A stretch of DNA of 64,000 bases, from NCBI GenBank assembly GCA_965200885.1, contig OZ241737.1, positions 1,674,001 to 1,738,000 on the forward strand, written 5' to 3'. Positions 45,236-53,409 of this stretch are shown here, one piece after another (the first letter of the stretch is position 1; each line of letters opens with the position of its first letter). A program made the position numbers and the translations under genes. The notes below the pieces were generated by a model. It made no database searches. It saw only the letters and a program-made list of their open reading frames with translations, and was not told where the DNA came from. Origin of the DNA: MPNP01 sp026710155. GTDB lineage: Bacteria > Pseudomonadota > Alphaproteobacteria > Rhodobacterales > Rhodobacteraceae.

Positions 45236-46939
45236 ATGGGGTTCAAGGCTCCCATAGAAGAATACAGATTTCTGTTCAACCGGATTTTTGATCTGGATGA
45301 TCTGTTGCAAACAGGAGATTTTGGTGATGTCGATAAGGAAGACATTGATTTTTTTCTTGAAACCATAGCCAAAGTTGCCGAGGAAACAATCGCCCCGCTT
45401 CAAAGGGCTGGTGACAGGCATCCGGCTCAATTGGAAAACGGTGTGGTGAAAACCTCACCTGGTTACAAGAAAGGTTATGAGGTCTTGACCGAATCCGGTT
45501 TGGTCGGAGTTTCAGCCGACATGAAATATGGCGGATTGGGATTACCCAAGCTCGTACAAAATGCCCTGAATGAATTTGTCAACGGTGCATGCATGTCGTT
45601 GGGATTAAATCCACTTCTAACCCAGGGTCAAATTGAAGCACTTGAGCTTTTCGCCTCCGAGGAGATCAAGGACCATGTCATTCCCAAACTATTATCGGGG
45701 GAATGGTATGGAACCATGAACATCACTGAACCACAAGCGGGTTCTGATGTTGGTGGAATTAAAACTGTGGCTCGACAGATCGATTCCAGCGAGTATGAAA
45801 TCACAGGGCAAAAAATTTTCATCAGCTGGGCGGATGCGGATTTCAGCCAAAATGTGTGCCATTTGGTACTGGCAAGGCTTTCGGATTCTCCACCTGGTTC
45901 AAAGGGACTTTCACTCTTTCTGGTTCCCAAATACCTTCCTGATGGTGAGGGTCATTACAAAATCCGGAATCAGTTCCAAATTCTTTCTCTTGAGGATAAA
46001 TTGGGGTTGCATGGTTCCCCGACAGCGGTGGTCAGTTATGATCGGGCCTTAGGCAAGATTGTTGGTCTCCCCAATGAAGGATTGAAGGCCATGTTTGCAA
46101 TGATGAACAGTGCAAGATTGGGGGTAGGATCTCAGGGGGTTGGTGTTGCCGAAGCTTCATTACAATCAGCAGAATACTATTCCAGGGAAAGGATTCAGGG
46201 GAAAAACAGGGATGGCCAATCATTATCATTAAGTGAGCACCCGGATATTAAGCGAATGCTTGCAGTAATGAGGGCCCAGGTATTTGTGGCCAGAGCCATT
46301 TGTTCATACTGTGCCTATTCACTTGATAAGGCCAAAATGACCAATGATCAGAAATGGATTGATAGGGCAGGATTGTTAACACCGATTGCCAAGTATTTTG
46401 GGTCGGAAACAGGGGTTGATGTATCCATGGCCGGCATCAGGATTCATGGAGGCATCGGTTATATTGAGGAAACTGGTGTTTCACAGTATTTCCGGGACTC
46501 AATCGTTACGACCATATATGAGGGAACCAATGGTATCCAGGCCAATGATCTCCTGTTGAGAAAGCTGGGCAAGAATGGTGTCACCGTTCACACTTTGATT
46601 GATGAAATCATTGAAAAAATATCCTCAATGGAACCGCATGATTCAATAGATGCTTCATTTGTTCTGGAAGCAGCCAACAAAATCAAGGAAGCAACCAATT
46701 GGCTTATGCGTCAATCAGACCAATCAAGCAGGTTGACGGGTGCCCAAGCCTATTTAAGATCGATTGGTCTTTTATTGGGTGGTTATTTCCACTATTTGGC
46801 AAGTACTCATTCTGATGCCAATGATAACAAAAAGGTAATCGCCTTGGTCTACTTCAAAAGATTATTTCCCAAGATCCATGCACTTTGTGATGAGGTGATG
46901 GTTGGCTGTTCTGATCTGGATGCCATCAAGTTCGATTGA
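45236..46939 (+). CDS. Acyl-CoA dehydrogenase, long form
   Basis: 567 residues from the ATG at 45236. Acyl-CoA dehydrogenase N, middle and C domains: MNITEPQAGSDVGG, the flavin region ISWADADF, and IRIHGGIGYIEETGVSQYFRDS with the usual catalytic-glutamate region IYEGTNGIQANDL. A C-terminal extension of about 110 residues marks the long DmdC/AcdA-like class, which includes 3-methylmercaptopropionyl-CoA dehydrogenases. Substrate cannot be decided. The next gene is an MBL-fold hydrolase 25 bases downstream, the common partner of this class in marine alphaproteobacteria as I recall. Confidence 0.9.
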   Translation: MGFKAPIEEYRFLFNRIFDLDDLLQTGDFGDVDKEDIDFFLETIAKVAEETIAPLQRAGDRHPAQLENGVVKTSPGYKKGYEVLTESGLVGVSADMKYGGLGLPKLVQNALNEFVNGACMSLGLNPLLTQGQIEALELFASEEIKDHVIPKLLSGEWYGTMNITEPQAGSDVGGIKTVARQIDSSEYEITGQKIFISWADADFSQNVCHLVLARLSDSPPGSKGLSLFLVPKYLPDGEGHYKIRNQFQILSLEDKLGLHGSPTAVVSYDRALGKIVGLPNEGLKAMFAMMNSARLGVGSQGVGVAEASLQSAEYYSRERIQGKNRDGQSLSLSEHPDIKRMLAVMRAQVFVARAICSYCAYSLDKAKMTNDQKWIDRAGLLTPIAKYFGSETGVDVSMAGIRIHGGIGYIEETGVSQYFRDSIVTTIYEGTNGIQANDLLLRKLGKNGVTVHTLIDEIIEKISSMEPHDSIDASFVLEAANKIKEATNWLMRQSDQSSRLTGAQAYLRSIGLLLGGYFHYLASTHSDANDNKKVIALVYFKRLFPKIHALCDEVMVGCSDLDAIKFD

Positions 46940-46964
46940 AACAATCGGTTTTGAAAGAAATTTA

Positions 46965-47990
46965 ATGACCATAGCCTTCCCATACTCTGAAAAGCCAGAG
47001 GATGAACATCCCGTCATCATTGAGGAGGGGATCCTTTGGTTTAGATTGCCACTTCCCATGGCCCTTGATCATGTCAATGTTTTTGTCTTTGAAGAAGATC
47101 ATGGCTGGACAATAATCGATACCGGGTTTTATACCAGGCGAGGGGTTGAAATCTGGCAGAATATAATTGCTAAGCACCTTGATCCAAAACCTGTAAACCG
47201 GGTAATAGTAACTCATTATCACCCTGACCACATTGGTATGGCTGGTTGGCTTGGATCAGAATTTAATGCCAAAATAGTTACTACCAGGATTTCCTGGTTG
47301 TTGGCTCGTATGCTGGTTCTTGATGTTCAGGAAAAACCCACCGATGAAATCATTTCCTACTTTAAGAATGCAGGCATGACAAAGGAGAAACTGGAAGAAA
47401 GGAAAAATTCCAGACCATTTAATTTTGCTGACGTGGTTCATCACATTCCCCTGGGGTACACCAGAATATCCGAGGCTGATACCATTATGATAGGTAAAAG
47501 GAACTGGACCGTCAGGATTGGCCATGGCCATGCTCCCTCACATGCAACCTTTTGGTCAGAGGATGGAAGTATGTGTTTGGGAGGGGATCAGTTTCTACCA
47601 GATATTACTCCCAATATCGGTGTTTATGCCACGGAACCCGAAGCAAATCCCTTGAAAGAATGGTTGGAGTCTTGCCGGATATTTTATGAAACGACAAATA
47701 ATGAAACATTGGTGCTGGCTGGACACAAGTCTCCCTTTAGGGGTGTCAAGGAGCGTTTGGGTCAACTCATCGATCATCATAAGGTCTGTCTGGACAGTTT
47801 GTTGTCTTATTTATCCGAGCCAAGAACAGTTATTGAGTGCTTTGAAATCCTATTTGGAAGAAGAATCCCCGAAAGGGAATTCGGGTTGGCAACAGCCGAG
47901 GCATATGCCCACCTGAATTTTTTGTGGAAGGAAGGGAAAATTAGCAGAACCCTTCATGAGGAAGGTTATTTCACCTGGCAATTGAAGTGA
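46965..47990 (+). CDS. MBL-fold metallo-hydrolase
   Basis: 341 residues from the ATG at 46965. Zinc ligands in THYHPDHIG (HxHxDH) near residue 83, later GHGHAPSHATFW and GDQF, and AGHKSPF near residue 250. A C-terminal winged-helix-like part (about 270-341) resembles LACTB2-type hydrolases. It probably hydrolyses a thioester or lactone metabolite, perhaps linked to the acyl-CoA dehydrogenase before it. Confidence 0.88.
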   Translation: MTIAFPYSEKPEDEHPVIIEEGILWFRLPLPMALDHVNVFVFEEDHGWTIIDTGFYTRRGVEIWQNIIAKHLDPKPVNRVIVTHYHPDHIGMAGWLGSEFNAKIVTTRISWLLARMLVLDVQEKPTDEIISYFKNAGMTKEKLEERKNSRPFNFADVVHHIPLGYTRISEADTIMIGKRNWTVRIGHGHAPSHATFWSEDGSMCLGGDQFLPDITPNIGVYATEPEANPLKEWLESCRIFYETTNNETLVLAGHKSPFRGVKERLGQLIDHHKVCLDSLLSYLSEPRTVIECFEILFGRRIPEREFGLATAEAYAHLNFLWKEGKISRTLHEEGYFTWQLK

Positions 47991-48145
47991 TCTTTCCAGT
48001 CATAAAGGGATTCATTTTTGCTATATATTTTGACTAAACATTGTGAATTTGTTGGGTTCCAAGAAAATATGATTATATTAATGCACAACCATCAATTGGT
48101 AATTTGAAATATTGCACTACAACTTTTTAAATTAAGGAAAACCTC

Positions 48146-48280
48146 GTGTCGGAATATGAACATGGTTCGATGAATGTTGAGCAAAACGAAAAGGATTTTG
48201 CTTCCTTTATAAAATATTCAAGAAATGTAATCATTATCGCAATCCTGGTCCTGATCTTTCTCGCAATATTCAACAGTTGA
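48146..48280 (+). CDS. aa3-type cytochrome c oxidase subunit IV, very small
   Basis: 44 residues, GTG start with AAGGAAA seven bases upstream. It begins MSEYEHGSMNVEQNEKDF, continues FASFIKYSRN and ends with one membrane helix, IIIAILVLIFLAIFNS. The HGSMN...E..F..FIK pattern followed by a single helix is the bacterial aa3 oxidase subunit IV family (CtaH-like), found in alphaproteobacteria. It is a single-helix accessory subunit of the inner-membrane oxidase. It stands alone, not with ctaCDE. Confidence 0.85.
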   Translation: MSEYEHGSMNVEQNEKDFASFIKYSRNVIIIAILVLIFLAIFNS

Positions 48281-48399
48281 TCAGCAATTTCCCTTAAAAG
48301 GGCCAACTCCCAGAGTGAAGATATATTTGAATACGTTTTTGAAAACTGCTTACGATAATTTCGCTTCTGTGACCACCAATACCAATTAGAATCTATCTT

Positions 48400-48573
48400 T
48401 GTAACTATTCAGGTATCCTGAGTGCCATGAAAATAGGTAAAATCGGCATTTCCCAATATATTTTTCTGTACAATCCTTTGCATTTTTGTCTATAAAATTC
48501 CAAACCCTTCAAATATAGACAAAAAATCCAATGAAGTTCGATATATTGACAAGTTCCCTACCTGAATAGTTAC
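48400..48573. repeat. Nested inverted repeats, about 175 bases, possible MITE
   Basis: Outer perfect 15-base arms GTAACTATTCAGGTA (48401-48415) and TACCTGAATAGTTAC (48559-48573). Inside is a second perfect pair of 12 bases, TTTTTGTCTATA (48483-48494) and TATAGACAAAAA (48514-48525). There is no coding capacity. The rest of 48281-48839 is AT-rich and empty up to about 48660, where GC-richer sequence begins. Confidence 0.6.
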
Positions 48574-48839
48574 CTATTTTTTATAGTTGGATTGTCGTAA
48601 AAAACGTATAGACTCACTGTTTGTTATTTTGAATAAAACAATTTTTTCCAGTTAAACTGAACTTTCCCGACCAACAAATTCCTTTCCGCCTCATTGCAAG
48701 GGCGGGCATTCCTTTTCCAGCCCCGCAAGCCTACCATGTTGTTCCCCTATACATGGCAGCTGAAATTATTTTCATCTTGCCATTGAATTTGACAGACAAC
48801 CGTCTTGCAAGCAACGGTTCCCATGTCAAGATCCCGGCA

Positions 48840-49050
48840 ATGGCACTCAACATTGAACCCATCACCAACCAGCACGGACACAAGGCAATACTCCTTAGGG
48901 AAGCCCTGAGGGAAGGAAGCAGGATCCGCAAGAAAACAATCGCCAACCTCACAAGACTCCCGGCACCGATCATTGAAGGATTGCACATCCTCCTCAGGGG
49001 AGGCACCGCCGTCAGGGATCCCCTCGAACTCGACCGGATCCTCCACTGCA
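48840..49050 (+). pseudogene. N-terminal fragment of an IS1634-like transposase
   Basis: The frame from the ATG at 48840 reads a short acidic start, then AILLREALREGSRIRKKTIA and NLTRLPAPIIEGLHILLRGG. This matches the conserved start of IS1634/IS4-type transposases (YLLRESYREGGKVRNRTLANLS...). After about 70 residues the resemblance ends; no catalytic DDE part follows. The long open frame continuing to 49949 is only the antisense of the toxin-antitoxin genes. Confidence 0.5.
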
Positions 49051-49153
49051 AGGACAGAAGGGAATGGAAACCGGATCTTGCCCTGCCATTTCATGGTGTC
49101 ATCAAGCTTCGACGGATCATCGATGGAACCGGAAATACATGCCAGGCAGGAAT

Positions 49154-49489
49154 TCAGGCTAGGGCGTGCAATACCGTATCCGGTTCCTTGATCAATACCC
49201 GCAAAAGTGAGCAGGCAGGACCGCTCGGGAACCGTTTTCCCTGTTCCCAATTGCGGACGGTATCGGGTGAAATCCTGAGACGACTGGCAAATTCCCTCTG
49301 GCTGAGGCGAAGCCGTTTCCGGAGCTGGCGGATATCATCGGCCATCTCCTGCAGGGTCTCGGCCTCATCCTCCCTTTTATGGCGTGCAATATCCTCTTCG
49401 GTCGTTGCATCCACCTTGGCATGGTCTATCGTGCCACCGGGAAAGGTGGAAGGATCATTGGGATCAGCCTTGAACCTGATTTTCCTCAT
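49154..49489 (-). CDS. XRE-family antitoxin partner of BrnT
   Basis: 111 residues. The N-terminal half (about 1-50) has VDATTEEDIARHKREDE, resembling BrnA antitoxins. The C-terminal half is a lambda-repressor-type HTH: LRLSQREFASRLRISPDTVRNWEQGKR. It overlaps the toxin gene by 26 bases, with the toxin first, as usual for brnTA. Presumed role: neutralises the toxin and represses the operon. The XRE domain replaces the ribbon-helix-helix of classical BrnA. Confidence 0.85.
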   Translation of the reverse strand: MRKIRFKADPNDPSTFPGGTIDHAKVDATTEEDIARHKREDEAETLQEMADDIRQLRKRLRLSQREFASRLRISPDTVRNWEQGKRFPSGPACSLLRVLIKEPDTVLHALA

Positions 49490-49745
49490 AATATCGTACC
49501 TCTCTTCTGTTCGCTTTCCATGTCGTAATGATATAGAAGGTATTACCCTTCATCGTGTAGACAACGCAGTAAACCCCACCATCGATCATGTCGTAAACGC
49601 GGAACCGTTCTTCCTTGTAATCAAAACGCTTGTCAGCCTCAATCACCTTATTTGGATCGGAAAAGACCCGGCTTGCATAGTTGAAACCAAAACCACGTTC
49701 GTTCAGGACCTTACGGTATTTCTTGTCATTCCAATCGAATTCCAT
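49464..49745 (-). CDS. brnT: BrnT-family ribonuclease toxin
   Basis: 93 residues, full length. BrnT (DUF497) pattern: MEFDWNDKKYRKVLNERGFG at the start, FDYKEERFRVYDMIDGGVYC in the middle and TTWKANRREVRYYEE at the end. BrnT is a RelE-fold ribonuclease that inhibits translation. No frameshift or stop, so the pair looks functional. The gene lies about 55 bases after a hairpin-headed repeat at 49799. Confidence 0.88.
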   Translation of the reverse strand: MEFDWNDKKYRKVLNERGFGFNYASRVFSDPNKVIEADKRFDYKEERFRVYDMIDGGVYCVVYTMKGNTFYIITTWKANRREVRYYEENQVQG

Positions 49746-49798
49746 GAGCCATTTATATGGTTCATTGGCCTACCATATCAATTATTTAATGAATCCTT

Positions 49799-49930
49799 AA
49801 TGGCGGGGGAACTCCGCCATTCAATAAATCAAAAAAGATGTGCTGTTCCTAGGGTCTTATTCCGCCGGCAACAGGAAGCAGTCGCCGATATCGACTTTCC
49901 GGGCTGGGGTCATATTGTTGAGTGTGTAGA
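49799..49930. repeat. Hairpin-headed dispersed repeat, copy 1
   Basis: AATGGCGG and CCGCCATT (8-base arms, 49799-49806 and 49814-49821) are followed by an A-rich AAATCAAAAAA and about 90 bases similar to 53822-53955. It precedes brnT on the minus strand. Beyond it, 49931-50145 holds no recognisable gene. Confidence 0.5.
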
Positions 49931-50145
49931 ACTCCCAAAATTGCAATGAAGCAATTTGAACTCATCCAACAACAATTAGATTTTACCGAATTGGGGTACG
50001 GGGTGCCAAGGCCATTTACGCGATCCTGGTTATTCCCGATCAAAGGCGGCAACATTGCCGGCTCAAATGAAGAATAAGAAAGCGGGGCCTGATGCCCTGC
50101 ACCCCAAGGACGACGCGACTGTGGGTGGCTGTTATAAATATACAT

Positions 50146-50859
50146 TTACGAGTGAGTTGGAACAAGAAACACCTCGCCACTGGAGACGTTTTTGCCCCTT
50201 ATAATTTTCGTCAGGAGATCAAACGATACCTCGAGTTTCCACTTATGACTTTTCTCTCCTATGTCACGAAAAGACAAAGTACCTATCAGAGCTGGCACTG
50301 AGTCTAGATCATCTAAGCGGTCAAGTTTCTGGTAAAAGTAGACTAGTGCTGAAACAATCTTAATATATGAATCTGGCAACTGTACTATCAGCGGTTCTTT
50401 CTCGATTGCAACTTGAAGGACGAAACCGTAGGAGTTTGAATTTTGGTTGTTCCAATTGGAAGCGCCATCTATAAAAGCGTCAATCTTGTAAGATAAAATC
50501 CCATTCTTGAATTCGAAGAAAGCAAGAGTTTGAGTCTCCTGGGCCATTTTGTTAATTTTAGCAACCTGATCATTGATTGGAAAGTCCCAGGATATATTAA
50601 CATTTTTGGCTACTCCTAGTCCGACGTTCCGTAGCGGCATCCAAACGGAATTAAATTGATCCATTGATTTACCATCATTTTACATTTCAATCCAATTGTT
50701 GGTTCCCTTAAGAGAGATTCTTGTTCGTGATATTACGAGTTTCGGCTGATATGATGCCTCTCTCTGTTTAACGAGCTGACGGAAGGTGAGGAATGCAGCA
50801 AGGGCCGCAAGCAATGCGCCAAAACTAGTCAAAAGGGCAATAATTTGATCAGGTGACAT
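50146..50859 (-). pseudogene. Membrane-anchored protein gene interrupted by one stop codon
   Basis: From the ATG at 50859 the frame reads MSPDQIIALLTSFGALLAAL and continues AAFLTFRQLVKQREA, one membrane helix with a basic flank. It then reaches NNWIEM and a TAA at 50682-50680 (codon 60). The same frame continues open for another 178 codons to 50146, with no further stop. A restart at an ATG (50664) gives a 172-residue soluble piece. Family unrecognised: N-terminal helix plus a beta-rich domain. Either a recent nonsense mutation or a sequencing error. A dispersed repeat tail lies 53 bases upstream. Confidence 0.6.
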
Positions 50860-50912
50860 GGAAAAAAATGTAAGCGGGTATTACTGAAGAAGTTTTCATG
50901 TTTCCCCAATCC

Positions 50913-50963
50913 TTACCAGTTTTCGTCGAAGATCCTGAGGCACTATCATTCGTGTGGGTTGGT
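50913..50963 (-). repeat. Dispersed gene-tail repeat, copy D (most decayed)
   Basis: Minus-strand reading TNPHE, two stops, then CLRIFDENW and stop. It aligns with copies A, B and C (consensus ITRDNP...CLKVFDENW-stop). It ends 53 bases before the ATG at 50859. Confidence 0.4.
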
Positions 50964-51126
50964 CTAAGAAAAATACGATGTTGGTTTCGTCAAGCGTCCC
51001 CGGAAGCTTAAACCTGACATTATTCCGTATAGGTCATGAAGGGAAGGAGATGGCTAGAATCGAGTCTGTCAACCCAATTATGTAATTCCGATACGTTTTG
51101 GTTACCATGCTGGGTTAAGGTAAAAA

Positions 51127-51630
51127 TCAAAATTCCCTATTATCTCGTAATCTGGTGACAATTCCCCGTAACTTTCCAGTGACATCTGTTACCTTCTTTT
51201 CTTCCCACACATTATCAGCTAGTATGAACTTATAGCTATTTGTTTGTTCTACGAAGCAGGACCTTTCAAGAACAATGTCCTTCGGTATCAGGGCAGCACG
51301 TTCTATATCATATTTCTCATCAAAGAGAACTGCAGCCAATATCCCAAAACTTGAAAAATCGCGGATGGCCGATAGTTGCCTTGACTTGTTTCTTCTATGA
51401 AGACGGCGACCTTTGATCTGGTACCTATTGCCACTTCCATCCTCTGCATCAAACCCCTTCTCGGAGTTTGGGGTTTGAACCAACGAAAAGGCATGGCAAA
51501 AGAGAAATTCAGCGAGATCTCCGGTAGGATTGTTCGCAGTTCGAATTATACCACTTTGCCATAGTTCTTCCATAATTCCAACATGCAAGGAAAGCAATTC
51601 CATGATTGAAAGGTTTTTTAAGTTTTCCAC
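51127..51630 (-). CDS. Small PD-(D/E)xK-like protein, uncharacterised
   Basis: 167 residues. NNPTGDLAEFL (Glu about 41), then NSEKGFDAEDGSGNRYQIKGRR with Asp about 61 and Gln71-x-Lys73. This spacing of acid-acid-QxK is the core of a restriction-endonuclease-like fold. I recall similar proteins annotated as uncharacterised DUF families, but cannot name the family with certainty. No partner methylase is adjacent. It could be a solitary nuclease or a recognition protein. More AT-rich than the neighbouring accessory genes. Confidence 0.6.
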   Translation of the reverse strand: MENLKNLSIMELLSLHVGIMEELWQSGIIRTANNPTGDLAEFLFCHAFSLVQTPNSEKGFDAEDGSGNRYQIKGRRLHRRNKSRQLSAIRDFSSFGILAAVLFDEKYDIERAALIPKDIVLERSCFVEQTNSYKFILADNVWEEKKVTDVTGKLRGIVTRLRDNREF

Positions 51631-51766
51631 CTATTCCTTACCTTCATGTTTCCACAGCAGACATTTGATGATCGCCTGCCATCGGTCACCTGTTCCAGAT
51701 ACCGTGCTACAAGTATGAATTGATCTCCAATGGCCCTACCAGGAAATGGGAGAACATCAGTTGGAC

Positions 51767-51871
51767 CTACCCGCTGGCATATGCCAGCGGGTTCAATGAA
51801 GGACACATCAACCGTTTTGACAGCCCAGCCCGCCTTTTTACCGTTTCCCTGAAATTTCGAGTGAGGGGCAT
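51767..51871 (-). pseudogene. Truncated antitoxin remnant after the RelE/HigB relic
   Basis: ATG at 51871 reads MPLTRNFRETVKRRAGLSKR, then a frame ending at TAG (51767) after 34 codons. Antitoxins that pair with this toxin class typically begin with TRDFRETVKARA, so this looks like the first 15 residues followed by a deletion. The deletion join is near a 24-base palindrome at 51769-51792. Confidence 0.45.
51769..51792. repeat. Perfect 24-base palindrome
   Basis: ACCCGCTGGCAT followed by its exact complement with no loop. It lies at the broken end of the antitoxin remnant. It could be a recombination scar, part of a mobile-element end, or a protein site. Confidence 0.8.
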
Positions 51872-52190
51872 CTTCCATCTCCTTCCGTTTTCTGTAATCG
51901 GCCCAAAACACCTGGGCCCGGGCAATATCCCCTGATTGCCGTTTTTTTGTTCCGCCAGTCAGAAGTACCACAATTTTTCCTGCCATCCAGACCAAAATAA
52001 ATCCTGTATCCTGGTCGATGATGAATTCTTCGTTCCATGACCCCCTTGCCGACAGGCTTTGTATCTCCCGGGTTTCCTTCCTCCATTCTGGTCAAGGCCT
52101 CGTATACCCTTCTGACGGTTTGGGCATCAAGTCCATCATACCAATCATCAAAGGGAGCACGACCCTGTTTGGTAACATTAGGATAAAATG
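51872..52190 (-). pseudogene. RelE/HigB-type toxin (addiction module killer) relic, frameshifted
   Basis: The minus strand encodes DDWYDGLDAQTVRRVYEALT, NPGDTKPVGKGVMERRIHH and RPGYRIYF. After a one-base shift near 51990 it continues VWMAGKIVVLLTGGTKKRQS and then IARAQVFWADYRKRK. Together these form a nearly complete killer protein of the HigB/RelE superfamily. No in-frame ATG precedes the first part, so the start is also damaged. Not functional. Confidence 0.6.
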
Positions 52191-52259
52191 GTATATTCGT
52201 CCATGATGGTACAAAATATTATACCATCAACCAATTATAAGATCCAACTGGTTGCAAGG

Positions 52260-52310
52260 AATGGGGCACAGGGTTCCCCCGCCATTCAGGAAAAACAATA
52301 ATATCCGGAT
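52260..52310. repeat. Hairpin-headed dispersed repeat, copy 3 (degraded)
   Basis: AATGG (52260) and CCATT (52286) enclose GGGTTCCC, and an A-rich GGAAAAACAATAAT follows, resembling the heads of the copies at 49799 and 53822. It precedes the toxin relic on the minus strand. Confidence 0.35.
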
Positions 52311-52333
52311 TGAGGAATCCGAGCTTCACCTGT

Positions 52334-52396
52334 TTACCATGCCGCATCGAACACCTTCAGGAACTGTCTGGCACGGTAGGGATTCTCCCTGGTAAT
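52334..52396 (-). repeat. Dispersed gene-tail repeat, copy A
   Basis: Minus-strand reading ITRENPYRARQFLKVFDAAW then stop. It begins exactly at the end of the Uma2 gene (stop at 52397) and runs toward the toxin relic. Confidence 0.5.
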
Positions 52397-53143
52397 TCAG
52401 CCAGCTCGGTCCGGTGGTGCGGGATCCCCGTCGGGATTCGAATTGTTCGCAAGGGCAAGTTTTTCCTTCAGCAAATCCCCGAGACCAACGTTATTCCCCC
52501 TCCGTGCCAACTGATATGCCTTCGGCAGGTCAGAAGAGGCAAGACCATCAAGTACAAGAGATTCCCCCATTGGTCGTATGGCATCCTGCAGATCAAGGAT
52601 TTCGACCTGTATTTGTTTTCTCCCCTTTCGTGCATCAACCCGCCACATCTCCCGGACTCCCAGCTCAGAATAACGTTGCGGTTTCTTGCTGTCGAAGTGG
52701 GTTACCTCCACCTCGACCACGAGATCGGGTGGTGTCCTTGCCTCGAAAGTCTGGACATCTTCCTCACTGCCCTCCTGATCGACGGCATACCAGGCCACGG
52801 CATTGTCGCCGACATAGAAGGCGGCATCCGCTTCAAGCCCCACATTCGCGGGATCATCAGGCTTCTTCCAGCGGGTCCCCCGCATTCCCCTGACACGCTT
52901 TTGCAAGACCAGCCCGGCTTCCTTGACAATCTCGTCGGAGGAAAAGCCGAATATCTCGTGCAAACTGGATGGCGACATCCAGGAAATGATGCCTTCCTTG
53001 GCATCGATCATGACCCGCCTTCCCATGCGGTTCCAGTCAAACTCGCGGGCAAGCGCGGGTACCAGTTCCGGTGGAACCTCCAGTTTCCAGAAGTCGGAGC
53101 CTAGTGGTCCGATCACATGGTGTTCGTCTGTAGTTGCAGCCAT
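52397..53143 (-). CDS. Uma2-family (DUF820) PD-(D/E)xK nuclease-like protein
   Basis: 248 residues. The Uma2 core is visible: VGLEADAAFYVGDN, TPPDLVVEVEVTHFD (acid and Glu of the nuclease core) and KKPQRYSELGVREMWRVD. An N-terminal part starts MAATTDEHHVIGPLG. The frame is intact. Uma2 proteins are widespread in cyanobacteria and accessory DNA; their targets are unknown. A second, frameshifted copy lies at 54036-54792. The upstream repeat tail is also duplicated with it, so the unit tail + Uma2 was copied as one block. Confidence 0.85.
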   Translation of the reverse strand: MAATTDEHHVIGPLGSDFWKLEVPPELVPALAREFDWNRMGRRVMIDAKEGIISWMSPSSLHEIFGFSSDEIVKEAGLVLQKRVRGMRGTRWKKPDDPANVGLEADAAFYVGDNAVAWYAVDQEGSEEDVQTFEARTPPDLVVEVEVTHFDSKKPQRYSELGVREMWRVDARKGRKQIQVEILDLQDAIRPMGESLVLDGLASSDLPKAYQLARRGNNVGLGDLLKEKLALANNSNPDGDPAPPDRAG

Positions 53144-53224
53144 CTTTTGGGTTTCTCCTGAAAGTCATTTCCTATTGCTACTGGAGTATAGAAACTCCGA
53201 TTTGGATTGGCAAGGAAAATTCAC

Positions 53225-53288
53225 TCACCAGTTTTCGTTGAAGACCTTCAAGCAGTCGCCCGGCCCGGTGGGGATTGTCCCTCGTGAT
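53225..53288 (-). repeat. Dispersed gene-tail repeat, copy B
   Basis: Minus-strand reading WNGITRDNPHRAG, a one-base shift, then DCLKVFNENW and stop. It is followed by GTGAATTTTCCTTGCCAATC, which is shared with copy C. It ends 81 bases before the Uma2 start. Before it, up to about 53409, is a further decayed coding remnant in the same frame (GRSWQIWNG). Confidence 0.5.
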
Positions 53289-53409
53289 GCCGTTCCAAAT
53301 CTGCCAGCTCCGGCCAGCGACCGAATCGCCATGGACCTTCCGGGCCATGAGGCCAAGCTTCCTGCAGGTCCTTTGCCAGGTCCTTGCAGGGAATTGTCGA
53401 TGGGAAGGG

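Noticed and set aside
48747..49250. 167-codon minus-strand open frame
   Set aside because: Overlaps the antitoxin in another frame and the antisense of the transposase stub; Cys-rich composition looks like a shadow.
48753..49949. 398-codon plus-strand open frame
   Set aside because: Only its first about 100 codons resemble a transposase start; the rest is antisense to the clearly real BrnT/XRE pair and has no family character.
52310..53104. 264-codon plus-strand open frame
   Set aside because: Exact antisense of the intact Uma2 gene, whose domain pattern is unmistakable; the plus frame lacks any domain.
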